From Chryseomicrobium palamuruense (GTDB taxonomy: Bacteria > Bacillota > Bacilli > Bacillales_A > Planococcaceae), in assembly GCF_042649045.1 (NCBI RefSeq), contig NZ_JBHSEF010000023.1, positions 248,001 to 312,000 on the forward strand: a stretch of 64,000 bases of DNA. The letters are read 5' to 3'. This document shows, one piece after another, positions 17,144 through 26,100 of this stretch. Numbering within the stretch: the stretch's first letter is position 1; every line of letters starts with the position of its first letter. The notes below the pieces were generated by a model, which saw nothing but the letters and a program-made list of their open reading frames with translations, was not told the origin of the DNA and ran no database searches. The position numbers were made by a program, and so were the translations under genes.

Positions 17144-17240
17144 TATACTAGAAACAAGTTAATACAACGGACTGAGAATCGGAGAGACCACTTCCCTTTC
17201 ATCTAGCAATAGATGCAAGGTGATTTGTGGTCTCTTTTTT
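17144..17240 (+). promoter_or_regulatory. glpD promoter and GlpP-controlled terminator leader
   Basis: TATACT at 17144-17149 is the -10 element; no good -35 is visible. The transcript would start near AAGTTAAT (17156-17163). AGAGACCAC (17183-17191) pairs with GTGGTCTCT (17227-17235), followed by TTTTTC, with an inner CATCTAGCAATAGATG hairpin. This is the leader type in which GlpP with glycerol 3-phosphate prevents termination before glpD. Confidence 0.82.
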
Positions 17241-17265
17241 CGTTGTCCAAAAAGGAGTGAAATCC

Positions 17266-18897
17266 ATGGGATTTTCAAATGTAGACAGAGAGAAACACAT
17301 ACAACAATTGCAATCCGAATCCTTTGATTTACTTGTCATTGGCGGAGGCATTACAGGTGCCGGCATTGCACTGGACGCCATCAGTCGAGGATTGAAAGTT
17401 GCGTTAGTTGAAATGCAGGATTTTGCGGCAGGAACATCCAGTCGCTCTACAAAACTTGTGCATGGCGGGTTACGTTACCTCAAGCAATTTGAAATCGGAA
17501 TCGTGGCTGAAGTGGGAAAAGAACGCGAAATTGTCTATGAAAATGGACCGCACATAACTACACCTGAATGGATGATGCTGCCGTTCTATAAAGGAGGAAC
17601 TTTCGGCCCTCTAAGCACGAACGTAGGACTGCGAGTCTACGACTTTTTAGCAGGCGTGAAAAAAGCGGAACGCCGAAAAATGCTCTCCGTAGAGGAAGCA
17701 CTCACAAAAGAACCTCTCCTTAAAAAAGAAAATCTAAAAGGTGCCGGCTATTATGTGGAATACAAAACAGATGATGCGCGCTTGACGATTGAAGTGTTAA
17801 AAAAAGCCGTCGAACTAGGCGCTCTCGCCTTGAACTATATGAAAGTGACTTCGTTCGTGTATGAGGAAGGAAAGATTGTCGGCGTTCAGTTGGAAGACCG
17901 GCTGACGCACGAGAAATTCAAATCCTATGCCACGACTGTCGTCAATGCAGCCGGTCCTTGGGTAGACATACTGCGCGAAGAGGACGGGTCACGAACTGAA
18001 AAGTCGCTGCTACTAACTAAGGGCGTTCACTTAGTGTTCGACCACGCGACGTTTCCTTTGCAACAAGCCATTTATTTTGATACACAAGACGGCCGTATGA
18101 TTTTTGCTATTCCACGAGATGGCAAAACGTACGTCGGGACAACCGATACAGTTTACGAAGGAGACGTGGTCCATCCGACACTGACGACAGACGACGTTAA
18201 CTACGTGCTCTCAGCCATCAACTATCAATTTCCCGAATTACACATTTCACTCGAAGACATGGAATCGAGCTGGTCAGGCCTCCGCCCCCTCATTCACGAA
18301 GACGGAAAGTCGCCATCTGAGATTTCTCGAAAAGATGAAGTATTTGAATCTGAGAGTGGTCTGCTTTCGATTGCAGGAGGTAAATTGACAGGGTACCGGA
18401 AGATGGCCGAACAAATTGTTGACCGTGTCCTTTCGATTCAACAGAAAGAGGCCGTGCGCACGCAAACCAAGCACCTCCCCCTCTCAGGCGGAGACGTAGG
18501 CGGATCGAAAGGATTTCCGTATTTCAAAAAACAAAAGATGGAACAAGCCCGTGAACTAGGAATCCCTGAAAAAGAGGCCGAACTTCTTATCCGTCGCTAC
18601 GGTTCGAATGTACAAAACGTTTTTAAATACTATCAAGAAGCGCCTACTCATTCGTTGGACCCGTTCACTTCTGCGGTGCTATCATATGCCATTCATGAAG
18701 AAATGATTGTCACGCCCGCAGACTTCTTCGTCCGCCGAACCGGAGCGCTGTTCTTCCACATCGATTGGGTACGAGCGAAGAAAGAAGCTGTTCTGCACTA
18801 TTTGAGCGACACGTTCTCATGGTCTCCAGAACAGCTGGCATTCTACAAAGATGAATTAGAGTTACTACTCGAGCAGGCGGTTGAGCCGGTGGAGTAA
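17266..18897 (+). CDS. glpD: Aerobic glycerol-3-phosphate dehydrogenase
   Basis: A 543-residue FAD-dependent, membrane-associated enzyme oxidising glycerol 3-phosphate to dihydroxyacetone phosphate and passing electrons to quinone. LLVIGGGITGAGIALDA (about 22-38) is the FAD-binding motif, SSRSTKLVHGGLRYL the second FAD contact, and ESSWSGLRPL with SIAGGKLTGYRKMAE the substrate and FAD C-terminal segments. A helical cap domain ends the protein. I start at ATG 17266 because AAAAAGGAGTG is correctly spaced; the longer frame would begin inside the terminator stem. Control is by the GlpP leader immediately upstream. Confidence 0.95.
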   Translation: MGFSNVDREKHIQQLQSESFDLLVIGGGITGAGIALDAISRGLKVALVEMQDFAAGTSSRSTKLVHGGLRYLKQFEIGIVAEVGKEREIVYENGPHITTPEWMMLPFYKGGTFGPLSTNVGLRVYDFLAGVKKAERRKMLSVEEALTKEPLLKKENLKGAGYYVEYKTDDARLTIEVLKKAVELGALALNYMKVTSFVYEEGKIVGVQLEDRLTHEKFKSYATTVVNAAGPWVDILREEDGSRTEKSLLLTKGVHLVFDHATFPLQQAIYFDTQDGRMIFAIPRDGKTYVGTTDTVYEGDVVHPTLTTDDVNYVLSAINYQFPELHISLEDMESSWSGLRPLIHEDGKSPSEISRKDEVFESESGLLSIAGGKLTGYRKMAEQIVDRVLSIQQKEAVRTQTKHLPLSGGDVGGSKGFPYFKKQKMEQARELGIPEKEAELLIRRYGSNVQNVFKYYQEAPTHSLDPFTSAVLSYAIHEEMIVTPADFFVRRTGALFFHIDWVRAKKEAVLHYLSDTFSWSPEQLAFYKDELELLLEQAVEPVE

Positions 18898-18946
18898 GGG
18901 CGTAGTGTAAAGAGTATAATGCCTATAATTAAAATACCAATGTTAA

Positions 18947-18999
18947 AAAGCTGCATTTTCTCGCTGAGAGTATCATCGGGGAAGTGCAGCTTTCTATTT
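18947..18999 (+). terminator. Terminator after glpD
   Basis: AAAGCTGCA pairs with TGCAGCTTT, with a 29-base loop that can pair further (TTTCTC with GGGGAA), followed by a T-rich tract. Confidence 0.75.
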
Positions 19000-19043
19000 T
19001 TATTCAACTTTGTCCTGTTCACTATACTCGGTTCCCTATGGTT

Positions 19044-19204
19044 AAGGCGGGCGCTAGCCCGCCGCAGACCCCACCCCCATCCCGGGACAGATAGCGACAC
19101 CATTCTGGTTTTTTGCCAGACTCAATTGGAGGCCATGCCGAACAATTGTGGCTGGGAAAAAGCCGCTCTAGAATTGTGGCGATGCCTGTCCCGTGGAATC
19201 GATG
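19044..19204 (+). repeat. Dispersed element with terminal inverted repeats, copy 1 (core 19084-19192)
   Basis: The 109-bp core begins GGGACAGATAGCGACACC and ends GGCGATGCCTGTCCC; the two ends are imperfect inverted repeats over about 25 bases. A GC-rich hairpin (GGCGGGCGCTAGCCCGCC) precedes it. An inverted copy of identical length is at 34942-35050 and a 3' fragment is at 21346. There is no coding capacity. It resembles a MITE or a REP doublet; the small frames across it look like artefacts. It sits at the left margin of the AT-rich island. Confidence 0.85.
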
Positions 19205-19510
19205 TTTTCTCGAGATACACAGACCCTTCCTCAAAACCCAAAAGCCTCACTCCCTTTGGAAGTGAAGCTTTCTACTCTAATTCGACTTATAGTGTTATTT
19301 CCTTTCTCTCTAATTTGTATTTTCACTTCAATTTTAGTTATAAATAAAATTATTGACCCGTTTTGATGTATATGTTAAATTTAGTTTGCGTAAATATTTA
19401 CAGTGCAAAGAAAAGTCGCGAGTGTATACTCCTTGCCACTTTTCGGCATTAAAAGAACCTCTGGAGTAAGTCGTAAGTGTCTATCCCTTACCACTATTCT
19501 AGAGGTTTTG
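19205..19510. other. AT-rich intergenic stretch at the left edge of the island
   Basis: About 300 bases without a gene. From about 19451 to 19512, AGAACCTCTGGA and TCTAGAGGTT bracket a second imperfect repeat (TCG-CGAGTGTATACTCCTTGCCACT versus a related GTAAGTGTCTATCCCTTACCACT stretch). This probably forms the terminator of the SIR2-domain gene, which ends at 19511. Confidence 0.45.
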
Positions 19511-21082
19511 TTATTTATGTTTTAACCAATCCATAATTTTTACTATACGTCTAAACTTAGTTGCCATTCTTTTATCACTCAGTATTTCAGGATTATCGTC
19601 CCATAGGCTTCTCAAATAGCTATTTAATAAATTTACCTCTATTTGTTCTTCTTCTAAATAACACAAGTATTCTAATGCTTTTTCAGATGGGAAAGTTTCT
19701 ACGATGTATTTGACACTACTATCAGCTAGATTAAATTTACTCTTGCTTTGAAGCAGTGTTCTGTTTAAAAATTCATCTATTTTGTGTTTTACTTCTTTTT
19801 CAATTTCAATTGGCAAATTACCCTCATAAGTTTTAATGTATTTATAAAATGGAATGCTGTTACTATGTCTTTTAAGTAGCATAGGTAGTGCTTTATTTAT
19901 TATTTGATCAGGATCAAAAGCTTTATTATCATATAATATATCTTCATAAATTTCTTTAACAGCAATTCCTTCATATCCCTTTTCAGCGAAGCTTTTAATC
20001 ACTCCTATTCCCATAACTACTTCAATATCTTCAAACTTATCATCATCATTTATGTTAATTACTCTTAAACTATTGCTAGGCTCTGATGTTAAAACTAATT
20101 CATAGATTTCTTCTTTCAGTTTTCTAAGTAATGGAGCACTATAAGAAGCCTTTACACTCTTCATCCCTCTATACAAAATTGAAAAATCTTTCAAAAGTAC
20201 ATGAGTCATCTCAAGATATTTCCCATTAGAAAAACTCTTTTGATAGGTCGTAATCGCATCCTCCTTATCCGTATCATTCCATTCGATAAATATTAATCTT
20301 TCTTTTAAAACCTCTAAATGATCAGGGTTTAAACATTCAACGATAGACCTTAGTATTGCTTCAATATTGGAATCATTAATTGAATAGCCAAGAAAAACGA
20401 CAGGATGTTCTAAAAAGACCGTTAAAATTTTGGCTGCTAAATATGCGTTTTTCTCCAAGTAACCTATATAGTCCTCTTCATTGATAACAATTGATGCTGG
20501 TGAACTAACACAACCATGAATTTTATAAATTTCTGAGATACCGTATAACGTGGAAAAAATTAGTTCATTCTGACCAATGTAAACATTATAATCATCAAAG
20601 ATATTTTCGATGAAAGTATCGTAGTTTGTAGTAATAATACCCCCAACATGATTGTTCTTTAACTCTCTCAATAACGCGATTTCATCTTGAATTTCTGCTG
20701 AATCCAATGACTCTTTGTTTTTAAGACTATTAGCTATTGAAAGCTTAAAAGGAGACACACCGCTTTTCACTAAACTTCCATAATCTGCTCGCTCTTTTTT
20801 GAATTTTTCATCTGTTAACCATAATTTATTAAAATCTGACTCAATCATTGTTGCTAATTTTGGATTGAGGCCAACTTTAAGATCCATATCTTTTAAATCC
20901 TCTACATATAATTCGAATCCAAATTCATTCATTTTTGTTATTGCTGCATATTCTTTCAGCAACCCAATCCAACTATTGGAATCTAAATATCTTCGTGATA
21001 ATCCAGCACCCACAAATAAAAATGGCAATGTAGTATATTCATTGAACCGTTGAGTAAAGAAGTTCTCCACATCCTTAATCAT
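19511..21082 (-). CDS. SIR2-domain protein, probable NAD-dependent defence effector
   Basis: About 523 residues. The N-terminal half is a SIR2-like Rossmann domain: FVGAGLS (residues 23-29) for NAD binding, ITTNYDTF near 150, YKIHGCVSSPASIVINEEDY with the conserved His near 189, and VVFLGYSINDSNIEAIL near 228. The C-terminal half (about 260-523) has no domain I recognise. SIR2 domains of this SIR2_2 type in defence proteins (ThsA, DSR, SIR2-HerA types) degrade NAD to stop phage spread; sirtuin deacylase activity is less likely. I prefer ATG 21082, eight bases after GGGGGG; an in-frame GTG three codons earlier would leave no spacing. AT-rich, unlike the glp genes next to it. Confidence 0.8.
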   Translation of the reverse strand: MIKDVENFFTQRFNEYTTLPFLFVGAGLSRRYLDSNSWIGLLKEYAAITKMNEFGFELYVEDLKDMDLKVGLNPKLATMIESDFNKLWLTDEKFKKERADYGSLVKSGVSPFKLSIANSLKNKESLDSAEIQDEIALLRELKNNHVGGIITTNYDTFIENIFDDYNVYIGQNELIFSTLYGISEIYKIHGCVSSPASIVINEEDYIGYLEKNAYLAAKILTVFLEHPVVFLGYSINDSNIEAILRSIVECLNPDHLEVLKERLIFIEWNDTDKEDAITTYQKSFSNGKYLEMTHVLLKDFSILYRGMKSVKASYSAPLLRKLKEEIYELVLTSEPSNSLRVININDDDKFEDIEVVMGIGVIKSFAEKGYEGIAVKEIYEDILYDNKAFDPDQIINKALPMLLKRHSNSIPFYKYIKTYEGNLPIEIEKEVKHKIDEFLNRTLLQSKSKFNLADSSVKYIVETFPSEKALEYLCYLEEEQIEVNLLNSYLRSLWDDNPEILSDKRMATKFRRIVKIMDWLKHK

Positions 21083-21414
21083 TTCCCACACCCCCCGAAC
21101 TTACGTTCTTTCATATTCTCATTTTATTTTATACAGAGTGAATTTCCAACTAATAAATTATTATAATTTTCTAATTAAATCATTTTAGACTATTCTTAAA
21201 ATGTTGTACTAGTTTGTTATGTGTACATAATATAGTTTATACAATGGCGAGATTGATAGATTGTAGAACCTAAAAATCCACATTAAAAAGTAGACTAACC
21301 TAATTTAATGAGACAGTATAAAACACCTTCGAGATGGTACATTTATGTGGCTGGGACATAGCCACTCTAAAATTGTCGCGATGCCTGTCCCGCACTATCG
21401 ATGATTGGACTTAA
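21083..21414. other. Intergenic stretch with a truncated copy of the 109-bp element
   Basis: Bases 21346-21403 (GTGGCTGGGACATAGCC... to ATGCCTGTCCCGC..ATCGATG) match the right half of the 19084 element, including the CTGTCCC end and the flanking ATCGATG; the left half is missing. The rest is AT-rich and should hold the promoter of the SIR2-domain gene. No gene is seen. Confidence 0.7.
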
Positions 21415-22008
21415 TCAGTTATACTTCAAAAAATCCATTGCCACTTTTTCTTCATCCTTATTTGTAAACTGAAGTACAAATTCTTTTCGGCCATCGAGTG
21501 TCGGGAGCTCTCTAAAGTGCTCTTGCACATTCTTCGATAAGAAGTCACTCTCATACGTTGCGTCTTCATTGATTCGCATCAACTCTGTATAGAACCTCAC
21601 ATCTCGGTGACTCTCTAACTGCGCCTTCACCTTCTGCCATTTGGCAATACGCGGCATCAGCTTTGGTCTCTTAATCACCGTCATCTCATCCGACAGCCGG
21701 ATTATAAAACTCTCCACTTCAGAGATACACTCATCCAATTTCATATAGGTATATGCATCCAAGTTAGGAAGGATATGATCTTGATACCGCATATAGCGTA
21801 TGTCCCGGTACTCTACTTTCCCGAGCTCCGTTTTCTTCTTCATCTTGTTTAAGTGCCATTCGTGCTTTTTATCATTTAATTCTTTCAGTCCCTTGAGCAT
21901 CAAAGGCGCAGCGGCCAACGCTGTCTTTACTGTCTCCGGATTCTTCTTGGCATAGTCGATTCCTTTGGTACCAAGTTCTTTGAGAATTGTTAATGGAATT
22001 TTAGGCAT
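21415..22008 (-). CDS. Protein of unknown function, gene partner of an EcsC-family gene
   Basis: A 197-residue, charged, probably soluble and helical protein; no family recognised. An Ala/Leu-rich stretch near residue 30-40 (VKTALAAAPLML) could be a short amphipathic or membrane-contact helix. It is followed by a Lys-rich segment and then a helical C-terminal half. I start it at ATG 22008 with AGGAAG seven to eight bases upstream. It begins 32 bases after the EcsC-family gene, in the same direction, so they are probably cotranscribed. Codon use is less AT-rich than that of the SIR2 gene. Confidence 0.6.
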   Translation of the reverse strand: MPKIPLTILKELGTKGIDYAKKNPETVKTALAAAPLMLKGLKELNDKKHEWHLNKMKKKTELGKVEYRDIRYMRYQDHILPNLDAYTYMKLDECISEVESFIIRLSDEMTVIKRPKLMPRIAKWQKVKAQLESHRDVRFYTELMRINEDATYESDFLSKNVQEHFRELPTLDGRKEFVLQFTNKDEEKVAMDFLKYN

Positions 22009-22039
22009 TGGGTCACTTCCTATACGATTAGTATTAACA

Positions 22040-22666
22040 TCACACAAAAACTTTTTTTGCTGTTTTACCAATTACATTTGTTCCTATGCTATCCACCGTG
22101 CCTCCTATTACGCCACCAACCAATGGGACTGCCTTTCCTAAATTAACGATACCTTTTTCGCCGAACTTCGTTACTAGTCTAAATCCTACTCTTTTATTGA
22201 TTACTTTTAGAGCTTCACCCGGAATTTTCTTGATAGCCTGCCTAGCAGCTAACTGGCCAGCCTTCATTCCTGCTTGCTTCAAAATGTCTGTTGCGGATTT
22301 GCCGGTTAAACAAACAAAAACGAAGGTTTTGACTTGATCGTCTTTCAGATCATAACCTTTCATATGCGCAATAGCCGCAATCATCCTCATTTGTACGTAC
22401 ATAACCGACGCGATATTTGCTGGTATAGTGACTGGCAATGTGAGTAATCCACCTAGACCTGTTAGAAACCCACTTGTCCCAGACTTTGTATTTTGCCATC
22501 TAATTAAACTATCAATAGCTTTATCAGTTGTATCATGCTTCGCAAGAAAATTCTCAGCTAATTCATATGCTGAATCAGTACCAGGCAAACCATTAATCGA
22601 TTTTTCATATGTCCAGTTTAATAAGTCTGTGATTTTTGCTTCTGTTAACGTTTCTTTTATTTTCAT
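22040..22666 (-). CDS. EcsC-family protein
   Basis: A 208-residue protein with the EcsC features: a GFLTGLGGLLTLPVTIPANI hydrophobic Gly/Pro segment (about 70-92), VYVQMRMIAAIAHMKGYD, then VFVCLTGKSATDILKQAG, and a C-terminal Gly-rich hydrophobic stretch PLVGGVIGGTVDSIGT. EcsC proteins are encoded with ABC exporters in Bacillus and are of unclear biochemical role; stand-alone EcsC proteins like this one occur in accessory regions. GAGGAGA precedes the ATG. The downstream gene of unknown function is probably cotranscribed. Confidence 0.75.
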   Translation of the reverse strand: MKIKETLTEAKITDLLNWTYEKSINGLPGTDSAYELAENFLAKHDTTDKAIDSLIRWQNTKSGTSGFLTGLGGLLTLPVTIPANIASVMYVQMRMIAAIAHMKGYDLKDDQVKTFVFVCLTGKSATDILKQAGMKAGQLAARQAIKKIPGEALKVINKRVGFRLVTKFGEKGIVNLGKAVPLVGGVIGGTVDSIGTNVIGKTAKKVFV

Positions 22667-22710
22667 AAGGTTCTCCTCAAGAACAATTTTTTTATAATGT
22701 ACAATGACTT

Positions 22711-22971
22711 TTATAAATGTGTGGAGTGAAACGCATATTTCCCTTTCCCCACTCTCACATAGTCCTCAAAAGTAACAGTGTGATGTGTAGGAGCCCCTAC
22801 CCTACATTTACTAGTTAGATGCGTTCGGATAGTAGATTCTTTATAGATGCTCTCTCTTTTATGCATCTCATCTAGCACTTCTAGAACAGTAAACTCATTT
22901 CTTCCTGTTCGTTTCACAAATTCCTTCATCGTTGTTAACAATTCTTCTCTACACGTAGTTTTATAATTCAT
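22711..22971 (-). CDS. Small protein of unknown function, possible winged helix
   Basis: An 86-residue protein. RNEFTVLEVLDEMHKR, then ESTIRTHLTSKC, then DYVRVGKGKYAF form a pattern of helix, helix and beta-hairpin like a winged-helix DNA-binding fold, with two aromatic/basic beta strands at the end. A family of similar short proteins occurs in defence and restriction loci, but I cannot name it with certainty. AGGGGTG precedes the ATG. It is 45 bases upstream of the EcsC-family gene in the same direction. Confidence 0.6.
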   Translation of the reverse strand: MNYKTTCREELLTTMKEFVKRTGRNEFTVLEVLDEMHKRESIYKESTIRTHLTSKCRVGAPTHHTVTFEDYVRVGKGKYAFHSTHL

Positions 22972-23077
22972 CTCGCTACACCCCTAGTTCGGATAAATTT
23001 ACATATATGATTTAGCGACGCGCTATGCCTATCATATCCACTCTTAACGTTTTCTTAGATGATCAATAAGGAAAACA

Positions 23078-23123
23078 GCGTAATAGACTCTTTTATAAAA
23101 AGTCTACAACGCCATTTATTTTT
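23078..23123. terminator. Hairpin after the RecQ-like gene
   Basis: TAGACT pairs with AGTCTA, with outer GCGT and ACGC arms; T- and A-rich tracts lie on both sides. It is about 45 bases past the RecQ-like stop codon. Confidence 0.5.
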
Positions 23124-23164
23124 TCAATACATGGTAATTAAATTGCTTCTCCGATGAGCTTGTC

Positions 23165-26100
23165 TTAACGCTTGAATTCAGCTTTACTATTCTTCACTGC
23201 TTCGATTACTTGATCAGGTACTTTGCCTAAAAAATACTCCTCAATCACATCCCAAAATTCTTCAGTTGGCATTTGAGATTCAAAAATATGCGATAGCATA
23301 GCCACACTTAATTTATGTCGGTAGTGAACAGAGTTTAAAATTTTGTTTTGATATCGCTCAGGATGTTTGATCATACTTTCTAGTTGAAGGGTGGAGTTGA
23401 TCCGAATGTATATCTCAGGGTTATTACCACCTTGAATCTGATAACTTAATCCTCCCAGTGATTCAAGAAGTCCGAATATGATAGACATCTTTTCAGTTGT
23501 ATCTCTACTAGACTTAGATAAATAGATATAATATTGTTTATCCAAATCTTGGTGCAGAGAACTTCCACCAAAATAAAAGTTAACCTGTTTATTTACAAAC
23601 GAGAAGAAATCATCAAACGACGGTCTAATCTGATAACCTTTTGTATCCTCTTTGTAGAGAATATTGCGCGCATTAGAATTCTGCCCTAAACGATCGTAAC
23701 GCGACATTGCCTGCAAAATGGTATGCGCCACATTTTGTGATTCGTACGAGTTGATTTTCATTTCTCTCGTCAAAAATTCAGCAAAGTGTTCTAATTGGAA
23801 AAACTTTTGAGTCAAGATCTGACCCGAAAAGAACTTCGCAATCTTATTTAGTCTCGTTACAGTCTGATTGATACTAAAGTCAAGAGACTGATTTTTAGGT
23901 GTGAATTGTACAAGCAATACAGGGTCTATTTCTTGCAAGTAATCCAGTTTAATGCGATTGTCTTTCTTATGAAAATGATATTTAAATTCAGGGAAAGACA
24001 ACTTGCGATAATCTTTTTCCCATATCTCTTTTAAGTTCAACTCATAAATAGCCGTGTATTTATTTCCATGGGGCATTTCTTTTACTTTCTTAGCTATTCT
24101 CGAGTTCTTTACTAAATCAAGCTTCTTTTCAGCTGTTTCTGTCACTTGAAAATATTCTCTCGAGAATATTCCTCTGGGTCTAGCAACAAATGGTGAGTAC
24201 CCAATGCGATTCACAAAATCTTTTTCGATTAGCAGAAGACCCGTTTTTAATTTTCCTTCTACATCCCCATCCATGTCGTTCACATTGTTTTCAGCGAAGA
24301 TATATGCAAAGTCATCAACACTTACAAGTAAGTTACGCGAATACTTCTTCTCTTTGTATACACTAAATATTTTTTGTGCTACCATCTGGAGTTGATTTTT
24401 TCGAATGATGGACATACCATGCAATTTTTTAATATGAGAAAAATCATTTTTCAAGTAATCAAAGTGAGCTTTCCCGTCAATTCGAGGATCTCGAGCTGCA
24501 CGTCCTATCTCTTGAACATAATCACAGACATTACCTGTCGGAGCATAATGATAAACGTGATGTATGTCAGAGATATCGATTCCCATACCAAATGCTTTTG
24601 TTGCGAGCATCACTTTTAGTTCACCATTTTTAAATAGCTCGGTATTTTTCTCTTTCTCTTCTTTACTGAGCCTGCCGTAATAAACGCCGACCTTTCCTGC
24701 TAGTCGCGGATGATTTTCTTCGAGATAAATTTTAAAGTTATGAATCAGCGGTATAGTCGGGAAATACACTAATACTTTTTCCTCGTTTTTAACTAAACTC
24801 TTCAATCTTTCAGCTGTAATCAAAAACTTGGTACGTTGATACTGCCCATCTTTCATTTCTTTATCAGTCGCTTGAATTCTTACAGCTAAATCTTCTCGAC
24901 GAACTTTACCCAGATAAACTTTAGGTTTGATTAACCCCAGGCTGTCCCGAGTTTCTTTATACATATCTTCTTCTCCACCGTATATAGCTGTGGCAGTAAA
25001 AGTAGCAATCGGAAATTTCATTTCTTTACGCATTTTTTGTAAGTAGGTGCCTAAATACCAATAATCTGAACGGAATGCTTTCCCCCATGTTGTGACGATG
25101 TGGGCTTCATCCACAATGAATAATCCCACTTTCGTTGTATCCCCAATTAACATTTTGATGTCGGAGCGGCTAAGTAGCGTTTCGGGAGAAATATATAGGA
25201 TTGCCAATTCATTGTTTTGAATCTTTTGTTGTATCTCCATCTTTTCCATCGGAGTTATATTTGAGTTGATAGTTGCCGTATTGTTTATTCCTCGTTCCTG
25301 AAGATTATCTACCTGATCTTTCATCAGCCCTATTAGAGGCGATATAACAATTGTCAAAAGCTTATATTTTTCAAAAAGCATAAGTGAAGGTAATTGGAAC
25401 ATAACCGATTTACCCGCTCCTGTTGGCGAGGTCACAAACACATCTCGGAAGGGTTGATTGTTTCTAGCTTTCTCTACTTCTTCTACAATATCGTCAATAA
25501 TTTGAGCCTGACTCACCTTGATAACTTCATTAGAATTATCCGGATCTTTATAAATCTCTAATTCTCTGAATCGATTATATCCCCAATACTTCATTAAATA
25601 TTGTGTATAAAGTGATTCATCTACATTTTTTAGATTAATGCTCTTCTTAGACACCTTAAAATTCTTTTGAGGAAATAAGAATCTTAATAGTTCAATTCTC
25701 TCCGCATAATTGTTTAGGAGTAAATCCATGTTATTCGAGTGAATAAGTTCAATATTATGTCCTTTGGTACCTTCCAAAACAAAATTTATCAATTCAAGAA
25801 AAGGCTGTTCATCTTCAGAAATCTCAATTGATGAATCATAGGATGCTTCTCCCACTTCTTTAACAATGCTTTGTTGTTCGGAAACGGTTAAAAACGGAAT
25901 CCACTCTTCTAAAAATTCTTCTTCTAAACTATATGATACGTAAACTTTGTCGAGCTGAACAATCGAGCTATATATAGCCGATATACCAGTAAAGTTTCCA
26001 CTTCTTACATCTTGATCGTCATTGGAATAATCTTGAATCAACTCTTCCAAATTTGAAATTGTATAGTGAAGAGGAAACGTACGGAAATACAAGTTGTTAT

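Noticed and set aside
18919..19347. 142-codon plus-strand frame, and similar minus-strand frames at 34877-35141
   Set aside because: They run through the 109-bp element and its GC-rich flank; the shared peptide wording comes from the repeat. No ribosome binding site.
19511..21082. Thoeris system
   Set aside because: The SIR2-domain protein has no SLOG-type tail that I recognise and no TIR-domain ThsB gene lies nearby.
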